From Hyphomicrobium_A sp963812795 (GTDB lineage: Bacteria > Pseudomonadota > Alphaproteobacteria > Rhizobiales > Hyphomicrobiaceae), in NCBI GenBank assembly GCA_963812795.1, contig CAWEWG010000007.1, positions 682,001-746,000 on the forward strand: DNA of 64,000 bases. The letters run 5' to 3'. The notes beneath the pieces are model-generated. The model worked only from the letters and a program-made list of their open reading frames with translations. It searched no databases and was not told where the DNA came from. The translations under genes were made by a program, and so were the position numbers. Shown here in pieces: positions 24,080-34,636 of the stretch (its first letter is position 1; every line of letters starts with the position of its first letter).

Positions 24080-26896
24080 CTACTGCCCTGTGTAAATGAA
24101 CCCTGCCCAGTAATAAGGATGCGCATATGGATGCGCAGGACGAGGCGGTGAGGGGGTTTGGACCGTGCCTGTTTCATTGCCTTCCGTCATCGGGACAAGC
24201 GGCGTATTGCGGCGTAATCGCCCCAAAGATTTTAGATTGAGTTCGTCTGCGATCGATGCGACCTGACCGACTTGCAGGCGTCCGCGTCCCGCAGCGACCT
24301 CGGCATAGCCGTTGAGATCGCTGGCAGTGGCATTGCGCAGCCACGTCTGCGCCCCGCTCAACGCAGCTGGCGGCGCACGACCTGCCTCTAGGTGCAGATC
24401 GTAAAACTTTGCCATCAACAGGGCCGTGGCGGCATCCGAGACCGGCCACAGCGTGCCGAGCACGCCGGCCGCGCCGAGTGCGGTGAAGGCGCCAGGCAAC
24501 CCAATGAATTCGTCGGGGCTTTTGGTGATGTCAGAAAGGCCGGTCTCGCAGGCCGAGAGCACGACGAGCCGCGGCCGGCCGAGGCCCTCGGTTTCAAGCA
24601 GGCGACCGACGGTGAGCGGGGCTGCGTCGTGCATCAGCAGCGCCGACTGACGCGCGTCAGCCCACGAGAAAGTGCCGTGCGAGGCGAAATGCCAGTGGGA
24701 TTTGCCTTTGAGGGCGGCGATGACGGCGTCCGGCGTCGCCGCTTCGCCTTCGAGCACCGTGCGATCGGCACTGGCGAAGTGTGAGGCGACGAGCGCGCCC
24801 TCTTTTTCGGTCCCGGGTAGATCGCCGGTCGGATTGACGACGGCCGCGAGCGACGCGGGTTTCGAGTTGGCAATGAGTGTTTGCCCCGCGGTAAGCGCTT
24901 CGAGGCTTGGCGCGTAGACGATCTCGTAGTCGTCGGCGAACCGACGCTTGCTTGTCGGGTCTTGAGCAAGGCCGAGCGGCAGGACGCCGAGCCAGCCCGA
25001 CGGCAACCACACGAGACGTGCGCCGCGCTTGACGCCGTGCTCTTTGAGAGCCGCGTCGAGCGTACCGCCGAACAAGCGCCAGAGGTCGGCCCCAATGCGG
25101 TCTATGGCGGCAATCCACTCCGGCCAGCGCCGGTTCGCCTCGGGACCATCCATATAGTTGACGAAATAGGCACCGACCCAGCCGGTGTCAGGCGCATCCG
25201 CGGGTCCGACGAGTAGCTGGGCGAGGCCCATCGTATTGAGCGTCGGCAGGTCGACCACAATGATATCGTCGCCGACCTTAGCCGCGGTCACGACCAATAG
25301 CTTGGCGCCGAAGTCGGTTACCACTGGCATGACAACGGTTCCGCCGGCAGCCGCGATGCGGCGCGCCTCTGCCGTCGCGCTCATCGAGGCCGCGCCTTTG
25401 CTGCCCCGGTCGACGATCGTGAACAACTCGCGGCGAAGGGCGATCAGTCTGTCGATGGCGGTGGCACGGTCCGTACCTTGCACAGCGTCGATGGCCTCTT
25501 GTCCGACCCGAATTGCCCGGCGCAGCTCATCGAGCCGGCGACGTTGATCGACGGGGAGATCGATAGTCTGGAGCTTCAGGGCAACGGCGAGCAGCCGCGC
25601 ACGGCCCTCGTTAGCAAGCTCAAACGCCTTTTCGGTCTCGCGGCGCTGCAAGGCGGCGAAGGCGGCATCGGCAAACAGCGGGCCTGCGTCGGCGATAAGC
25701 GCGCCCGCCTCCGCTTCCGAAACACCTTGCCCGAACAGCAGCAGGAACGCCTCGCGCGCGCTGGCGTGTATGGGCGCAACCCGCGTCCACTCTTCCAACT
25801 CGAGCAGCACCCGGCCTAGCAACCGTGAAGTTCGCAGATGGTCGAGCGGGGCGGCATCGCGGGTGAATACGGTGAGCGCCGCCTCGAAGCTCGCGATCGC
25901 CTTCTGGCGGTTGCCGCTCCGCTCTCCCTGGATGCGGTCGGCATAAGTTTTACCTAGATTGTGCCGGGCCTGGGCCCATTGCTGGGGCGTCGCGTCGCGC
26001 GTGAATACGCCGAGCGCAGCCTCGAACGACGCGATGGCCTTCTCCTGATTGTCGGCATCATTGCCGCGCATGCGGCCGAGATAGGCGATGGCGAGATTGT
26101 TCTGCGCCTGTGCCCACTGCTCGGGATGGGTATCACGCGTGAATATCGTCAGCGCCGCTTCGAGGTGCGCAATCGCCATCTCCCGATTGTCCGCTTGGTT
26201 CCCGCGCAGGCGCTTTCCATAGGCATTGGCAAGGTTGTTCTGCGCCGCTGCCCAGCGGTCGGGATCCTTCTCCCGCGTCGCAATCATCAACGCCGCCTCG
26301 AAACGCGCGATCGCCTCTTCCACATTCTGCGCGCGATCGCCCCTAATGCGGCTCCAGTAGACGACGGCGAGGTTGTTTTGCAGTTGCGCCCACTGTTCCG
26401 GCACAGCCTCGCGTGAGAAGACAGTCTGCGCGGCCTCGAAATGAGCGATCGCGGTCTCCTGGTTGTCGGCCCTTTCTCCGCGAATGCGCTGCCAGTAGGC
26501 GATGCCAAGCGCATTGTGTGCCGCTGCCCAGTCCGTGGGTTCACCGCCGCGTGTCCACGTCGTCACGGCGGCTTGCAGAAATTCGATGGCCTTTTCCAGA
26601 TTGTCGGCGGGCACCCCGCGCGCGCGGGCGACGTAAAGGGCGCCGAGGCCAGCGGAAACTTCCGCCTTCAGGCGTTGACGCGGGATGGGAAAAGACCATG
26701 CCTCGACCTTTGGCTCGAGCGCGAGCACGCGTTCGCCAAGGCTTATCTTCTCCTCCGTATCGCGGGGCTGTTGCCAAGCCTGATAAGCGCCAGCCAGATC
26801 GGCGGCGCTCTGCTCCTGAGCAAGCATGTCTTGCTGCGCCTGAGCGGTCCCAACCGCGACGCAGAGGGACACGATGAGCATGAATGAGTGTCGCAT
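24080..26896 (-). CDS. exported TPR-CHAT protein
   Basis: 938 residues from MRHSFMLIVSLCVAVGTAQA, a signal peptide. Residues about 80-400 hold at least five ~45-residue tetratricopeptide-type repeats of the form EKAIAxFEAAL..FTRDxxPxQWAxxQNNLAxAY..R. A helical linker follows, and the C-terminal CHAT domain (caspase-like, clan CD) covers about residues 620-880. The catalytic dyad is His740 (HFASHGTF) and Cys783 (VVLSACETGLSD), with the conserved GLPGAFTALGAAGVLGTLWP and VSDAATALLMAKFY. It ends in a Pro-rich tail. A periplasmic caspase-like protease with a protein-binding TPR region is inferred; the target is unknown. No CRISPR genes lie near it. Confidence 0.88.
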   Translation of the reverse strand: MRHSFMLIVSLCVAVGTAQAQQDMLAQEQSAADLAGAYQAWQQPRDTEEKISLGERVLALEPKVEAWSFPIPRQRLKAEVSAGLGALYVARARGVPADNLEKAIEFLQAAVTTWTRGGEPTDWAAAHNALGIAYWQRIRGERADNQETAIAHFEAAQTVFSREAVPEQWAQLQNNLAVVYWSRIRGDRAQNVEEAIARFEAALMIATREKDPDRWAAAQNNLANAYGKRLRGNQADNREMAIAHLEAALTIFTRDTHPEQWAQAQNNLAIAYLGRMRGNDADNQEKAIASFEAALGVFTRDATPQQWAQARHNLGKTYADRIQGERSGNRQKAIASFEAALTVFTRDAAPLDHLRTSRLLGRVLLELEEWTRVAPIHASAREAFLLLFGQGVSEAEAGALIADAGPLFADAAFAALQRRETEKAFELANEGRARLLAVALKLQTIDLPVDQRRRLDELRRAIRVGQEAIDAVQGTDRATAIDRLIALRRELFTIVDRGSKGAASMSATAEARRIAAAGGTVVMPVVTDFGAKLLVVTAAKVGDDIIVVDLPTLNTMGLAQLLVGPADAPDTGWVGAYFVNYMDGPEANRRWPEWIAAIDRIGADLWRLFGGTLDAALKEHGVKRGARLVWLPSGWLGVLPLGLAQDPTSKRRFADDYEIVYAPSLEALTAGQTLIANSKPASLAAVVNPTGDLPGTEKEGALVASHFASADRTVLEGEAATPDAVIAALKGKSHWHFASHGTFSWADARQSALLMHDAAPLTVGRLLETEGLGRPRLVVLSACETGLSDITKSPDEFIGLPGAFTALGAAGVLGTLWPVSDAATALLMAKFYDLHLEAGRAPPAALSGAQTWLRNATASDLNGYAEVAAGRGRLQVGQVASIADELNLKSLGRLRRNTPLVPMTEGNETGTVQTPSPPRPAHPYAHPYYWAGFIYTGQ

Positions 26897-26998
26897 TAAG
26901 CCTTCCCGCTTGCATGCGCCCAACGCAATCACGGGTAGTGCGCAACAGTGACACCAGCGTGGCGCTTACCCGTGTGCGACTCGTGGCGCAAGCGAGGG

Positions 26999-27103
26999 AC
27001 GCCAGGAGCAGACATTGCGCGCGAGCCCGCGAAGGCTGCTTTGGGTCATAAGCAGACGTAAGCGCCTGCTCTCGCCAACGTCCGCTTTGGGCCAGAAGCT
27101 CAG
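26999..27103. repeat. island palindromic repeat cluster 5
   Basis: Units near 26999-27016 (partial), 27033-27060 (GGCTGCTTTGGGTCATAAGC) and 27077-27103 (AACGTCCGCTTTGGGCCAGA), between the TPR-CHAT gene and the receiver gene. Confidence 0.75.
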
Positions 27104-27152
27104 TAAAGCTTCTCAAAATCAAGGGTGCGGCGCTTCACTCGTCGACGCTTGC

Positions 27153-27527
27153 CTAAACTTCCACAAGTGCCTTCGCCACCCCTTGCAGTAGCATCGACGC
27201 CGAGAAGGGCTTGGCCACGAAGGTTGCCTTGAGCGGCAGGTCTTCGCGACGTGGCAGCTGTTTCCCCGACATGATGACGATGGCGATCTCCGGCATCAGG
27301 CCGTCTACCATGCGCGCAAGCTCCAGCCCGTCGAGAGTACCAGGCATATTGATGTCGGTGACAATGGCTTCGGCGGTCTTGCCGTCGGTGAGCAAGGGCA
27401 TGGCCTCATCGGCGCTCGCTGCTTCTGTCACCTCATAGCCCGCGTCTTCGAGGATCTCGCGCACGCCAAGACGAACGCTCGGCTGATCGTCGATAACAAG
27501 AATCCGGGCTAACGATTGTGTGGGCAT
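27153..27527 (-). CDS. single-domain response regulator
   Basis: 124 residues from MPTQSLARILVIDDQPSVRL. Receiver domain only: acidic pair in VIDDQ, phospho-Asp in AIVTDINMPG, Ser in IVIMSGKQLP and Lys in FVAKPFSASML. CheY/CpdR-like, acting by protein contact. An in-frame ATG at 27599 would add 24 basic residues without homology. No cognate kinase is adjacent. Confidence 0.85.
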   Translation of the reverse strand: MPTQSLARILVIDDQPSVRLGVREILEDAGYEVTEAASADEAMPLLTDGKTAEAIVTDINMPGTLDGLELARMVDGLMPEIAIVIMSGKQLPRREDLPLKATFVAKPFSASMLLQGVAKALVEV

Positions 27528-27828
27528 AGTTTCGGCTGCCTTTTTATGGCCAACGCTCAACCTCGCGAGCCTCTTTCGACACGCCCTCTTGGTGTTCAAT
27601 CGATGCCGGTTCTTCCCTCTTGCAGCAGGTGTGGCCCTTCGCGCGCCGAGCTACGCCCGTGCATGAAACCAGCGGCCAACGGGATCCGCCCGCCAGCAAT
27701 GCACGAAGAGATTAGCGCGAGCGCTTTCGTCTCGCGTGTCCCCTGAAAGGGGGAGCACATTTTCAATTGACAGACATGTCGGGGGCCAGGCTCCGCGCCA
27801 GTATTGGACCTTGATGCGTGAGTGCCAC

Positions 27829-27904
27829 GACGTCCGCTCTGGGCCAGAAGCGGACCTCGTGGCAACCTACCGCGCAACGTTCGCTTTGGGCCACGAGCGG
27901 ACCT
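27829..27904. repeat. island palindromic repeat cluster 6 (two units)
   Basis: Units at about 27830-27856 (CGTCCGCTCTGGGCCAGAAG) and 27877-27904 (ACGTTCGCTTTGGGCCACGA). Confidence 0.75.
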
Positions 27905-28176
27905 CCTGGCTTGAACTGCGCATAGACGTGAACGGGGTCACCCTCGCAGCCTTGGCCGCCGATCGCTGCCAGAGTGTTAGCGCCGACGTCATAGAAAAAA
28001 GCAGCCGAACTGATCTGGATTAGTGCGGAGACTAACGGTGCCGATTCGATGCTCAGTCGCGGCGTATTTTTGTAAATCGCAACTAATCGTTAAGCGGATC
28101 GCCGAACAGTGCGGATGCGTACGGACGGTGCCCAGTTGCTTCACCACCCGCTTGTCGCGGGTGCCCCCCACGAAGC

Positions 28177-31100
28177 TTGGAGCCACCAACCTTGACCGCC
28201 CTCAACTCCCAAAATTCGCAATTCGCGCGCTCGACGGATTCGACCGTTAGCGGTGGCGCACAACACTATCGAGCGGTGTGCCTGGCGCTATTGGTTGCGC
28301 TGTCGTGCTCCGGATATCCAGCGTTCGCTGACGGCGGTACGGGAGGAGACGGAGGTGGTGGAACGCCGGGCGGGTCCGGCGGAGTAGGAACGCCTCCGAG
28401 CGGAACGGCGCCGACCAACGGTGGCTCCGGAACCGGCGCCAACGGCGGGGGCGGAGGCGGCGGTGGAAATGCTCAGGGCGCCGGCGCCGCAGGCGGCAAC
28501 GGTGGCGGCGCCGCAGGTGGGGCCGGCGGTGGTATCGCAGCCGCAGGTGCCGCAGGCGCCGCAGGAACAGTCAACCTCGGCGGCGGCGGAGGAGGCGGAG
28601 GAGGAGGCGGCGCCAACGGGAGCAACGCCGCCAGCCTGCCGGGTGGAGCCTTGATCGGCGCCACTGGCGGAGTTGGAGGCGCTGGTGGCGCAAGCTCTGG
28701 CACGGGCAATGGCGGCGGCGGCGGCGGCGGTGGTTCTGGCGGTTATGGGGCTGCCGTCACGGGCGCAACGGCCAACATCAATGCTGCGGCGATTACGGGC
28801 GGGCTCGGTGGCGTTGGCGGCGCCGGCGGTGCAGCCGCCACGGGCATCGGTGGAGATGGCGGCAACGGCGGCGATGGCGGGGTCGGCATCTTTTTCGCAG
28901 CGCCGGGAGCCTCGCTGACCAATACGACCGGTAGTGTTCAAGGAGGCAACGGCGCGATCGGTGGCGCGGCGGGAGCCGGCACCACCCCAGGAAGTGTCGG
29001 CGCTGGCGGTTTAGGTGGCGTTGGGATTGTCGGCAGCGGCGTCGCAATCATCAATAGCGGCACGATCTCAGGGGGTTTAGGCAGTGATAACGTCACGCGT
29101 GCAAACGCCATCACTTTCACCGGAGGCGTCAACAGTCTGACGCTGCAAAGCGGTTCAACGATCAACGGAAATGTCATTGCTGTCAGCGGCGGCACAGACA
29201 CTTTCGCACTCGGCGGACTGACAAATAGCGCGTTCGACACATCGCTGATCGGCACGCAGTATCAGAACTTCACCCAGTTCGAAAAGACCGGGACCAGCAT
29301 CTGGACGCTTACCGGGACGCCAGGACAATCGCCGACTCCTTGGGTGATATCGACCGGGACGCTGCGAGCCGGCGCCGCCACCAACGTGTTCGGCGCGACC
29401 AGCGCGATTACCGTCAACACGCCCGGGGCTCTTGATCTTGGGGGCTTCAGCCAGCAAATCGGCTCGCTGAGCGGGAGTGGGACGGTGACCAACAGCGGTG
29501 CCAGCGCCGCGCTGACAACCGGGGACGCCACCAATACGCTCTTCAGCGGCGTGATCAACGACGGCGCCAGTCAGACGGCCCTGACGAAACAGGGTGCAGG
29601 AACTTTCACGCTGACTGGCACCAACACCTACACCGGTGCGACCACGATTAACGGCGGCACGCTGGCGCTGACCGGCATTGGCAGCTTCGCCGCTTCGAGC
29701 GGTGTGAATGTCGCCAACGCGGCGGGCAACTTCGACATTTCCGGGACTGCTGCCGGCGCCACGATAACGACGCTGTCCGGCGTCGGCGGGTAGTGATGTC
29801 ATACTCGGCGCCGCAGACACTGACACTGTCGAATGCATCCGGCACTTTCAACGGTGTCATCAGTGGGGCCGGGGGAGGGCTGACCCTTACGGCAGGAACG
29901 GAGACGCTAACCGGGATCAACACCTACACCGGTGCCACTACCATCAACGGCGGCACACTGGCCTTGGCCGGTACCGGCAGCATCGCCGCTTCAAGCGGCG
30001 TGAATATCACCAACGCGGCAGGCAACTTCGACATTTCCGGTACCTCTCGCTGGCGCCAGCATCACGACACTTTCAGGTGTCGCCGGATCCGATGTCCTGC
30101 TCGGCGCGCAGACGCTGACGCTGACGAATGCTTCCGGGACTTTCAACGGTATCATCAGCGGTGTCGGGGGAGGGCTGACCCTCACAGCAGGAACGGAGAC
30201 GCTCACCGGGATCAACACCTACACCGGCGCCACCACGATCAACGGCGGCATCCTAACCTTGACCGGTTCGATCACGTCGAACGTCACGAACTCCGCGACA
30301 TTCTCTAACTCTGGCTCTGTATTCGGGTCGGTCGCCAATTCCTCCACGTTCAACAACAATGTCGGGGGGACGGTCTCGGGGCTGCTCACGAATACCGCCG
30401 GGACCACGACCAACGCGGGAGCGCTCAACGGCGGAGCAACGGTCTCCGGAGGAACCTTGACCACGACGGGGTTGGTCAGCAACGGACTGACGAATAGCGC
30501 CACCGTGAACGCCAATGGCGGCCAGATCAACGGCGCGATTGCGAATAACGCCGGAACATTCAACGTCGGCGGCACGGTGAGCAGCGACTCGACATTCACG
30601 AATGCCGATGGTGCCACGCTAGCGATCGGTGCGGCAGGAGATTACTCGCTTGCCGGTCTGCTCACCAACAGCGGCGACGTTACGATCTCGAGCGGCGGAC
30701 AACTGACTGCTGCACTTGGTAGTTTGAACACATCTACCGGCTCCATGGTCAACGACGGCACAATGAGCGGCGCGCTGACGAACAGTGGCACCGTCGTTAA
30801 CAATGCCGTTTACAACGGCGCGGTCACCAATCAGGCGGGCGGCAGCATCAACAATGCTGCGAGCGGTGTCTGGACGGGCAATTTGCTGGGCAACGTTTCG
30901 CAAGTGACAAACTCAGGCACCTGGGTCGGAGATATCAACAACGACGCTGGCGGCACCTTAACGACCACGAACACCGTGACGGGCAATCTGGCGAACAGCG
31001 GAACCGTAAATGCAGCAGGCGTCTGGAACGGCGCGCTTGTCAATAATTCGGGTGGCGTCTTCAATGTCGCCGGTACTTTGACGGGCGTTACAGACGTCAC

Positions 31101-32520
31101 TTTCAACTCAGGCGGCGTCTACGGAATTCAACTCACACCTGCCACCGCTTCGAATATCGTCGCGTCAGGCGCGGCGACGCTTGACGGGACCGTCTCCGCG
31201 ACTTTCTCGCCCGGTGGCTACGTAAGCCGGAACTACACAATCCTCGAGGCCGGCAGTCGCAGCGGGGTTTTCAGCAATCTCACAACGACTAACCTGCCGC
31301 CTGGCTTCATAGCCAGTCTCGACTACACGACACCGAGCAACGTGCTGCTGTACCTCACCGCTACGCTGGGCGATCTCGCGACTGGGGGCCTAAGCGAAAA
31401 TCAGCAAAACGTTGCCACGGCGCTCAACGACTACTTCAACGGCGGGGGTGCGCTGCCCGCCAACTTTGTCGCGGTTTTTGAACTGACCGGGGGAGAACTG
31501 GCCTATGCGCTCTCGCAACTATCCGGGGAGGCAGCGACGGACGGCCGGTTGGGCGCGTTCCAGATGACGACGGCATTCCTCGGGCTGATGGTGGACCCGA
31601 CCGTTGTCCGCGGGAATTGCGGCGATGAAGACAGCTCATTGGATGACTCGCGCCGGCGACGAGCACTTGATCGGCCGTGTGATCGGCACTGGGCGACATG
31701 GGGCGCGGCCTACGGCGGCTTCAACACAACAGACGGCAATGCGGTCGTTGGCAGCCATGACGTCACAGTGCGAACTGGAGGTTTCGCCAGCGGCATCGAC
31801 TATCGCCTGACGCCAACCTCTTTGGTGGGCCTCTCGCTCGGCGGTGGCGGCATGGGCTGGGGATTGTCGCAAGGGCTGGGTGGCGGCGAGAGCGACGCTC
31901 TTCAAGCGGGGCTTTATGGCAAGGCCCATGCTGGCTCCGCGTATGTTGCGGGCGCGATTGGCTTTACCCATCACTGGATGTCGACAGATCGTTTCTCATT
32001 TGGCGGAAATCAATTGACCGCGAGCTATGATGCCGAGAGTTCGGGCGGTCGCGTCGAGGCTGGATACCGTTTCGCCGCCACCCCGGCGTTGGCGGTGACA
32101 GCATATGCGGCGGGACAAGTGCAGCGTTTTACGACGCCGTCCTATAGCGAGGCGGATGTAAATAATGGGGGTTTTGGGCTCAACTTCGCAGGCCAAAGCT
32201 CAACGGACGCGCGCAGCGAATTCGGTGCCCGCATCGACCAACACGCTATGGTGGGCGGGATGCCTTTGCAGCTGCGTGGCCGCATTGCCTGGGCGCATGA
32301 CTGGGTGAGCGACCCGTCACTGCTGGCAACGTTCCAAGCACTGCCGGGCGCCAGCTTCATCGTCAACGGCGGTATGCCCGCCAGGGATTCAGCTATCGTC
32401 TCCGTTGGACCCGAACTGCGCCTGACCTCCGAGTTGACGCTGGCTGCCAAGTTCGATGGTGAATTCGCCAATAGCGCGCAGACTTATGCGGGAACCGGAG
32501 CCGTTCGTTACGAATGGTGA
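28177..32520 (+). CDS. giant autotransporter adhesin (three frameshifts)
   Basis: About 1445 residues in total, from a TTG start. Signal peptide near residues 28-51 (HYRAVCLALLVALSCSGYPA). Residues about 52-260 are extremely Gly/Ala-rich (GGxGG and AAGGxGG runs). Then come autotransporter-associated beta-strand repeats (GTNTYTGATTINGGTLALTG), a Ser/Thr/Asn-rich fibre (SNSGSVFGSVANSSTFNN) and a C-terminal outer-membrane beta-barrel of about 270 residues ending VRYEW with the terminal aromatic. Indels near 29790, 29810 and 30045 fall in or by the repeats. A type Va-secreted surface adhesin is inferred. Confidence 0.85.
29611..30258 (+). repeat. tandem near-identical repeats inside the autotransporter
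   Basis: Three copies of a ~280-300-base unit encoding LTGTNTYTGATTINGGTLAL-type strands, starting near 29611, 29905 and 30205. DNA identity between units is high, which favours recombination and misassembly. The copies are the PATR-type passenger repeats. Confidence 0.75.
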
Positions 32521-32621
32521 GGGTACGCGCGTGGCCACTCGTTCATGGCGGGAAGCGTCGAACCGCTGCTCGCAGCTGCGTCCGCTCAATCCCTAACAGG
32601 CGCCGACGCCGCCGGGTTAGA

Positions 32622-32682
32622 GGTCCGCTTAGGGTCAGGAGCGGACATCGACCGCGCGAACGTCTGCTTTGGGTCAATAACG
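32622..32682. repeat. island palindromic repeat cluster 7 (two units)
   Basis: Units at about 32622-32648 (GGTCCGCTTAGGGTCAGGAG) and 32659-32682 (ACGTCTGCTTTGGGTCAATA), directly after the autotransporter gene. Confidence 0.75.
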
Positions 32683-32708
32683 TTTTGCGGAGTGCACCGA
32701 AGCCATTC

Positions 32709-33980
32709 TCAAGCCACGCCTGGCAGTGCCAACTGTTGATGAACGCCCTCGATTTGCACGAGGGCGCAATTGCGGCCCCCCTTCTTGGCCCGATAGAGGG
32801 CGTGGTCAGCGTTCGTCAACAGCGCGTAGAGATCGCAGCAGGTGGCATCTGAGACAGCAAGCCCTATGCTAACGGTGCAACAAAAGGTCTGTCCCTCGAC
32901 CCGCTGCGGCATGTCAGCGAATGCCATGCGCAGGCGTTCAGCTACCGACAACGCATCCTTCGGCGACAAGTCAGGCAGAAGGCAGACGAATTCCTCACCG
33001 CCCAAGCGTGCCAAGAGGTCTAGCGGCCGCAATTGCTCTTCGGCCACGCGGCAGAACGCTATCAAGACTTGATCGCCGGCTGCGTGCCCATGTTCGTCAT
33101 TGACGGCTTTGAAATGATCGAGATCGCAGAGGAGCAGCGCAACCGGCCGCTTGTCTTGGACGCAGCGTAGGACGATCCGCTCGCCTTGCTCGATAAAGGA
33201 ACGGCGGTTGTTGACGCCGGTCAACGGATCGATACGTGCGTCAGTCATGTGTTTCGACGCTACACGCTCACTAACCATCCCTGGCAGCAAGTAGGCGCAA
33301 CACATGCTGAGGAGCACGGTTTCGAACATCACGAACGAGGCGAGTTCGGTGATCTCTATGGATGTGAGGTCAGCCCCTGCGAGTGGGATGCGCAGGAGCA
33401 CGGCGGCCGCATGCAAGATCAACAGACAGATGACGGGCCACCGGTAGCGGAGGTTATCGTTGCGATCCCGCCAAAGCTCGAAAGCCGCAGCCATTGTGTA
33501 AAAGGTGCCGATCATCGCCATGAGGACGGCGCGGTACGTCGCGTCCGCATGAACTTCGGGCAGTGGGTACGTTACTAGCCAGAGGCCGGCGCCGAAAAGG
33601 GCAACGATAGGCATGGCACGACGGCCATCGAAGAGACGCGCCCCGCTCCACAAAAGCCCGTAACCACATGCCAAGGCCGTGTTGGCAAAAGTAATAGACC
33701 AGAAAGCCGGAATGTGGCCGCGCGATAAGATGAGGGCGGTGGCCACGGCGCCGAGGCCGAATGCGCCAGCCCAAACAACCAGGGCATCGACCTGGCGCTG
33801 GTGGAACCAGGCGGCCAAGAGCAGAGCCGCCGCCACGGCGAGCGTGAAGGCGCTGACGACGAGGAGGGTGCTTTGGGTCGAGGGCGCTCTGCTTCGGAGG
33901 ACTTCCTGGGCGTTGTTCTGAAACGTCCATGAACGGCTTGGCGAAGAGTAAGGCGCTCGGTAACCGCGGGCTTGTATCAC
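32709..33980 (-). CDS. membrane-bound diguanylate cyclase
   Basis: 423 residues. The N-terminal ~245 residues carry about six to seven hydrophobic segments (VSAFTLAVAAALLLAAWFHQ onward), probably an integral membrane sensor. The C-terminal GGDEF domain begins DARIDPLTGVNNRRSF, has the active-site motif GGEEF in RLGGEEFVCLLPD and ends TNADHALYRAKKGGRN. The allosteric inhibitory site RxxD (RPLD) is present five residues before GGEEF, so product feedback by c-di-GMP is expected. It makes c-di-GMP, usually promoting surface attachment, and is convergent with the adhesin-like autotransporter gene. Confidence 0.9.
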   Translation of the reverse strand: MIQARGYRAPYSSPSRSWTFQNNAQEVLRSRAPSTQSTLLVVSAFTLAVAAALLLAAWFHQRQVDALVVWAGAFGLGAVATALILSRGHIPAFWSITFANTALACGYGLLWSGARLFDGRRAMPIVALFGAGLWLVTYPLPEVHADATYRAVLMAMIGTFYTMAAAFELWRDRNDNLRYRWPVICLLILHAAAVLLRIPLAGADLTSIEITELASFVMFETVLLSMCCAYLLPGMVSERVASKHMTDARIDPLTGVNNRRSFIEQGERIVLRCVQDKRPVALLLCDLDHFKAVNDEHGHAAGDQVLIAFCRVAEEQLRPLDLLARLGGEEFVCLLPDLSPKDALSVAERLRMAFADMPQRVEGQTFCCTVSIGLAVSDATCCDLYALLTNADHALYRAKKGGRNCALVQIEGVHQQLALPGVA

Positions 33981-34144
33981 CGCTGACGCGGATCACCTGA
34001 CCAGTCCGGGCGCTGTGGCGCGAACGCCCCGGTCAGCCAAAAGAACAAACCCGACGAACCTTTTATCGTTGGTGGCCTATATGCCCCAGGCGCATGCTGC
34101 CGATGGAGGCTGAGTTCCGCGTACCGGTAGCTACGGGGGAAATC

Positions 34145-34273
34145 ATGCCAAGACACAATTGGTCACTCGCAAGTTCGCGCGCAGACGCGGCCCTAACTTG
34201 CGCCTTTGCAGCCCTTATGATTTTCGCTGCGGTCGTGGGGCTTGCGAGCACGATGCACCTGCACGTGAGCTAA
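34145..34273 (+). CDS. tiny single-pass membrane protein
   Basis: 42 residues: MPRHNWSLASSRADAALTCA then a hydrophobic segment FAALMIFAAVVGLASTMHLH and stop. A GGGGGA ribosome site precedes the ATG; an in-frame ATG at 34094 would give 59 residues. Probably an inner-membrane microprotein. No family assigned. Confidence 0.5.
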   Translation: MPRHNWSLASSRADAALTCAFAALMIFAAVVGLASTMHLHVS

Positions 34274-34323
34274 CGGCACCCGCAATGCTTTTTTGCCGTC
34301 AACGGACGTTCGACCTGCGTCCG

Positions 34324-34480
34324 ATGTCTGCTTCGGTTCAGAAGTCGACGAAAGCGCCCGCTCTCGGCGATGTCTGCCAAGGGTCAGAAGCGGACATCGA
34401 CCACGTCGCTCCGAATGCCTGCTTTGGGTCAATAGCGGACCCGAGCGCCAGCTCGCCGCAACGTCCGCTAAGGGGCCAGC
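34324..34480. repeat. island palindromic repeat cluster 8 (four units)
   Basis: Units at about 34325-34347, 34370-34396 (GATGTCTGCCAAGGGTCAGA), 34414-34440 (AATGCCTGCTTTGGGTCAAT) and 34460-34478 (partial). The spacer CATCGACCACGTCGCTCCGA is shared with cluster 2. Last cluster before attR. Confidence 0.8.
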
Positions 34481-34550
34481 AGCCGAAACCCGTCAGATCA
34501 TCAGTGGACCTACGCCTTCCGCGCCGTCTCCGCTCTTCCGTTGCAGCTTG

Positions 34551-34576
34551 ACCTGCTGCACACACCCGCTGCACAG
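34551..34576 (+). repeat. right arm-type repeat next to attR
   Basis: Same 26-base double CTGCTGCACA / CCGCTGCACA arrangement as 9681-9706, one mismatch, same orientation, ending 60 bases before the attR core. Confidence 0.65.
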
Positions 34577-34636
34577 TCCGGCGGACCCAACGTCAGAAAG
34601 CCTATAGTTTCAGGGGATTCGCGAGGTGAGAGCTTT

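Noticed and set aside
24080..26896. TPR-CHAT protein as a CRISPR-associated (Csx29-type) protease
   Set aside because: No CRISPR array or cas gene is in the window, and the protein has a signal peptide.
28421..28918. Reading frames in other phases across the glycine-rich tract
   Set aside because: They are shadows of a simple-sequence GGN region; composition is abnormal and they lack ribosome sites.
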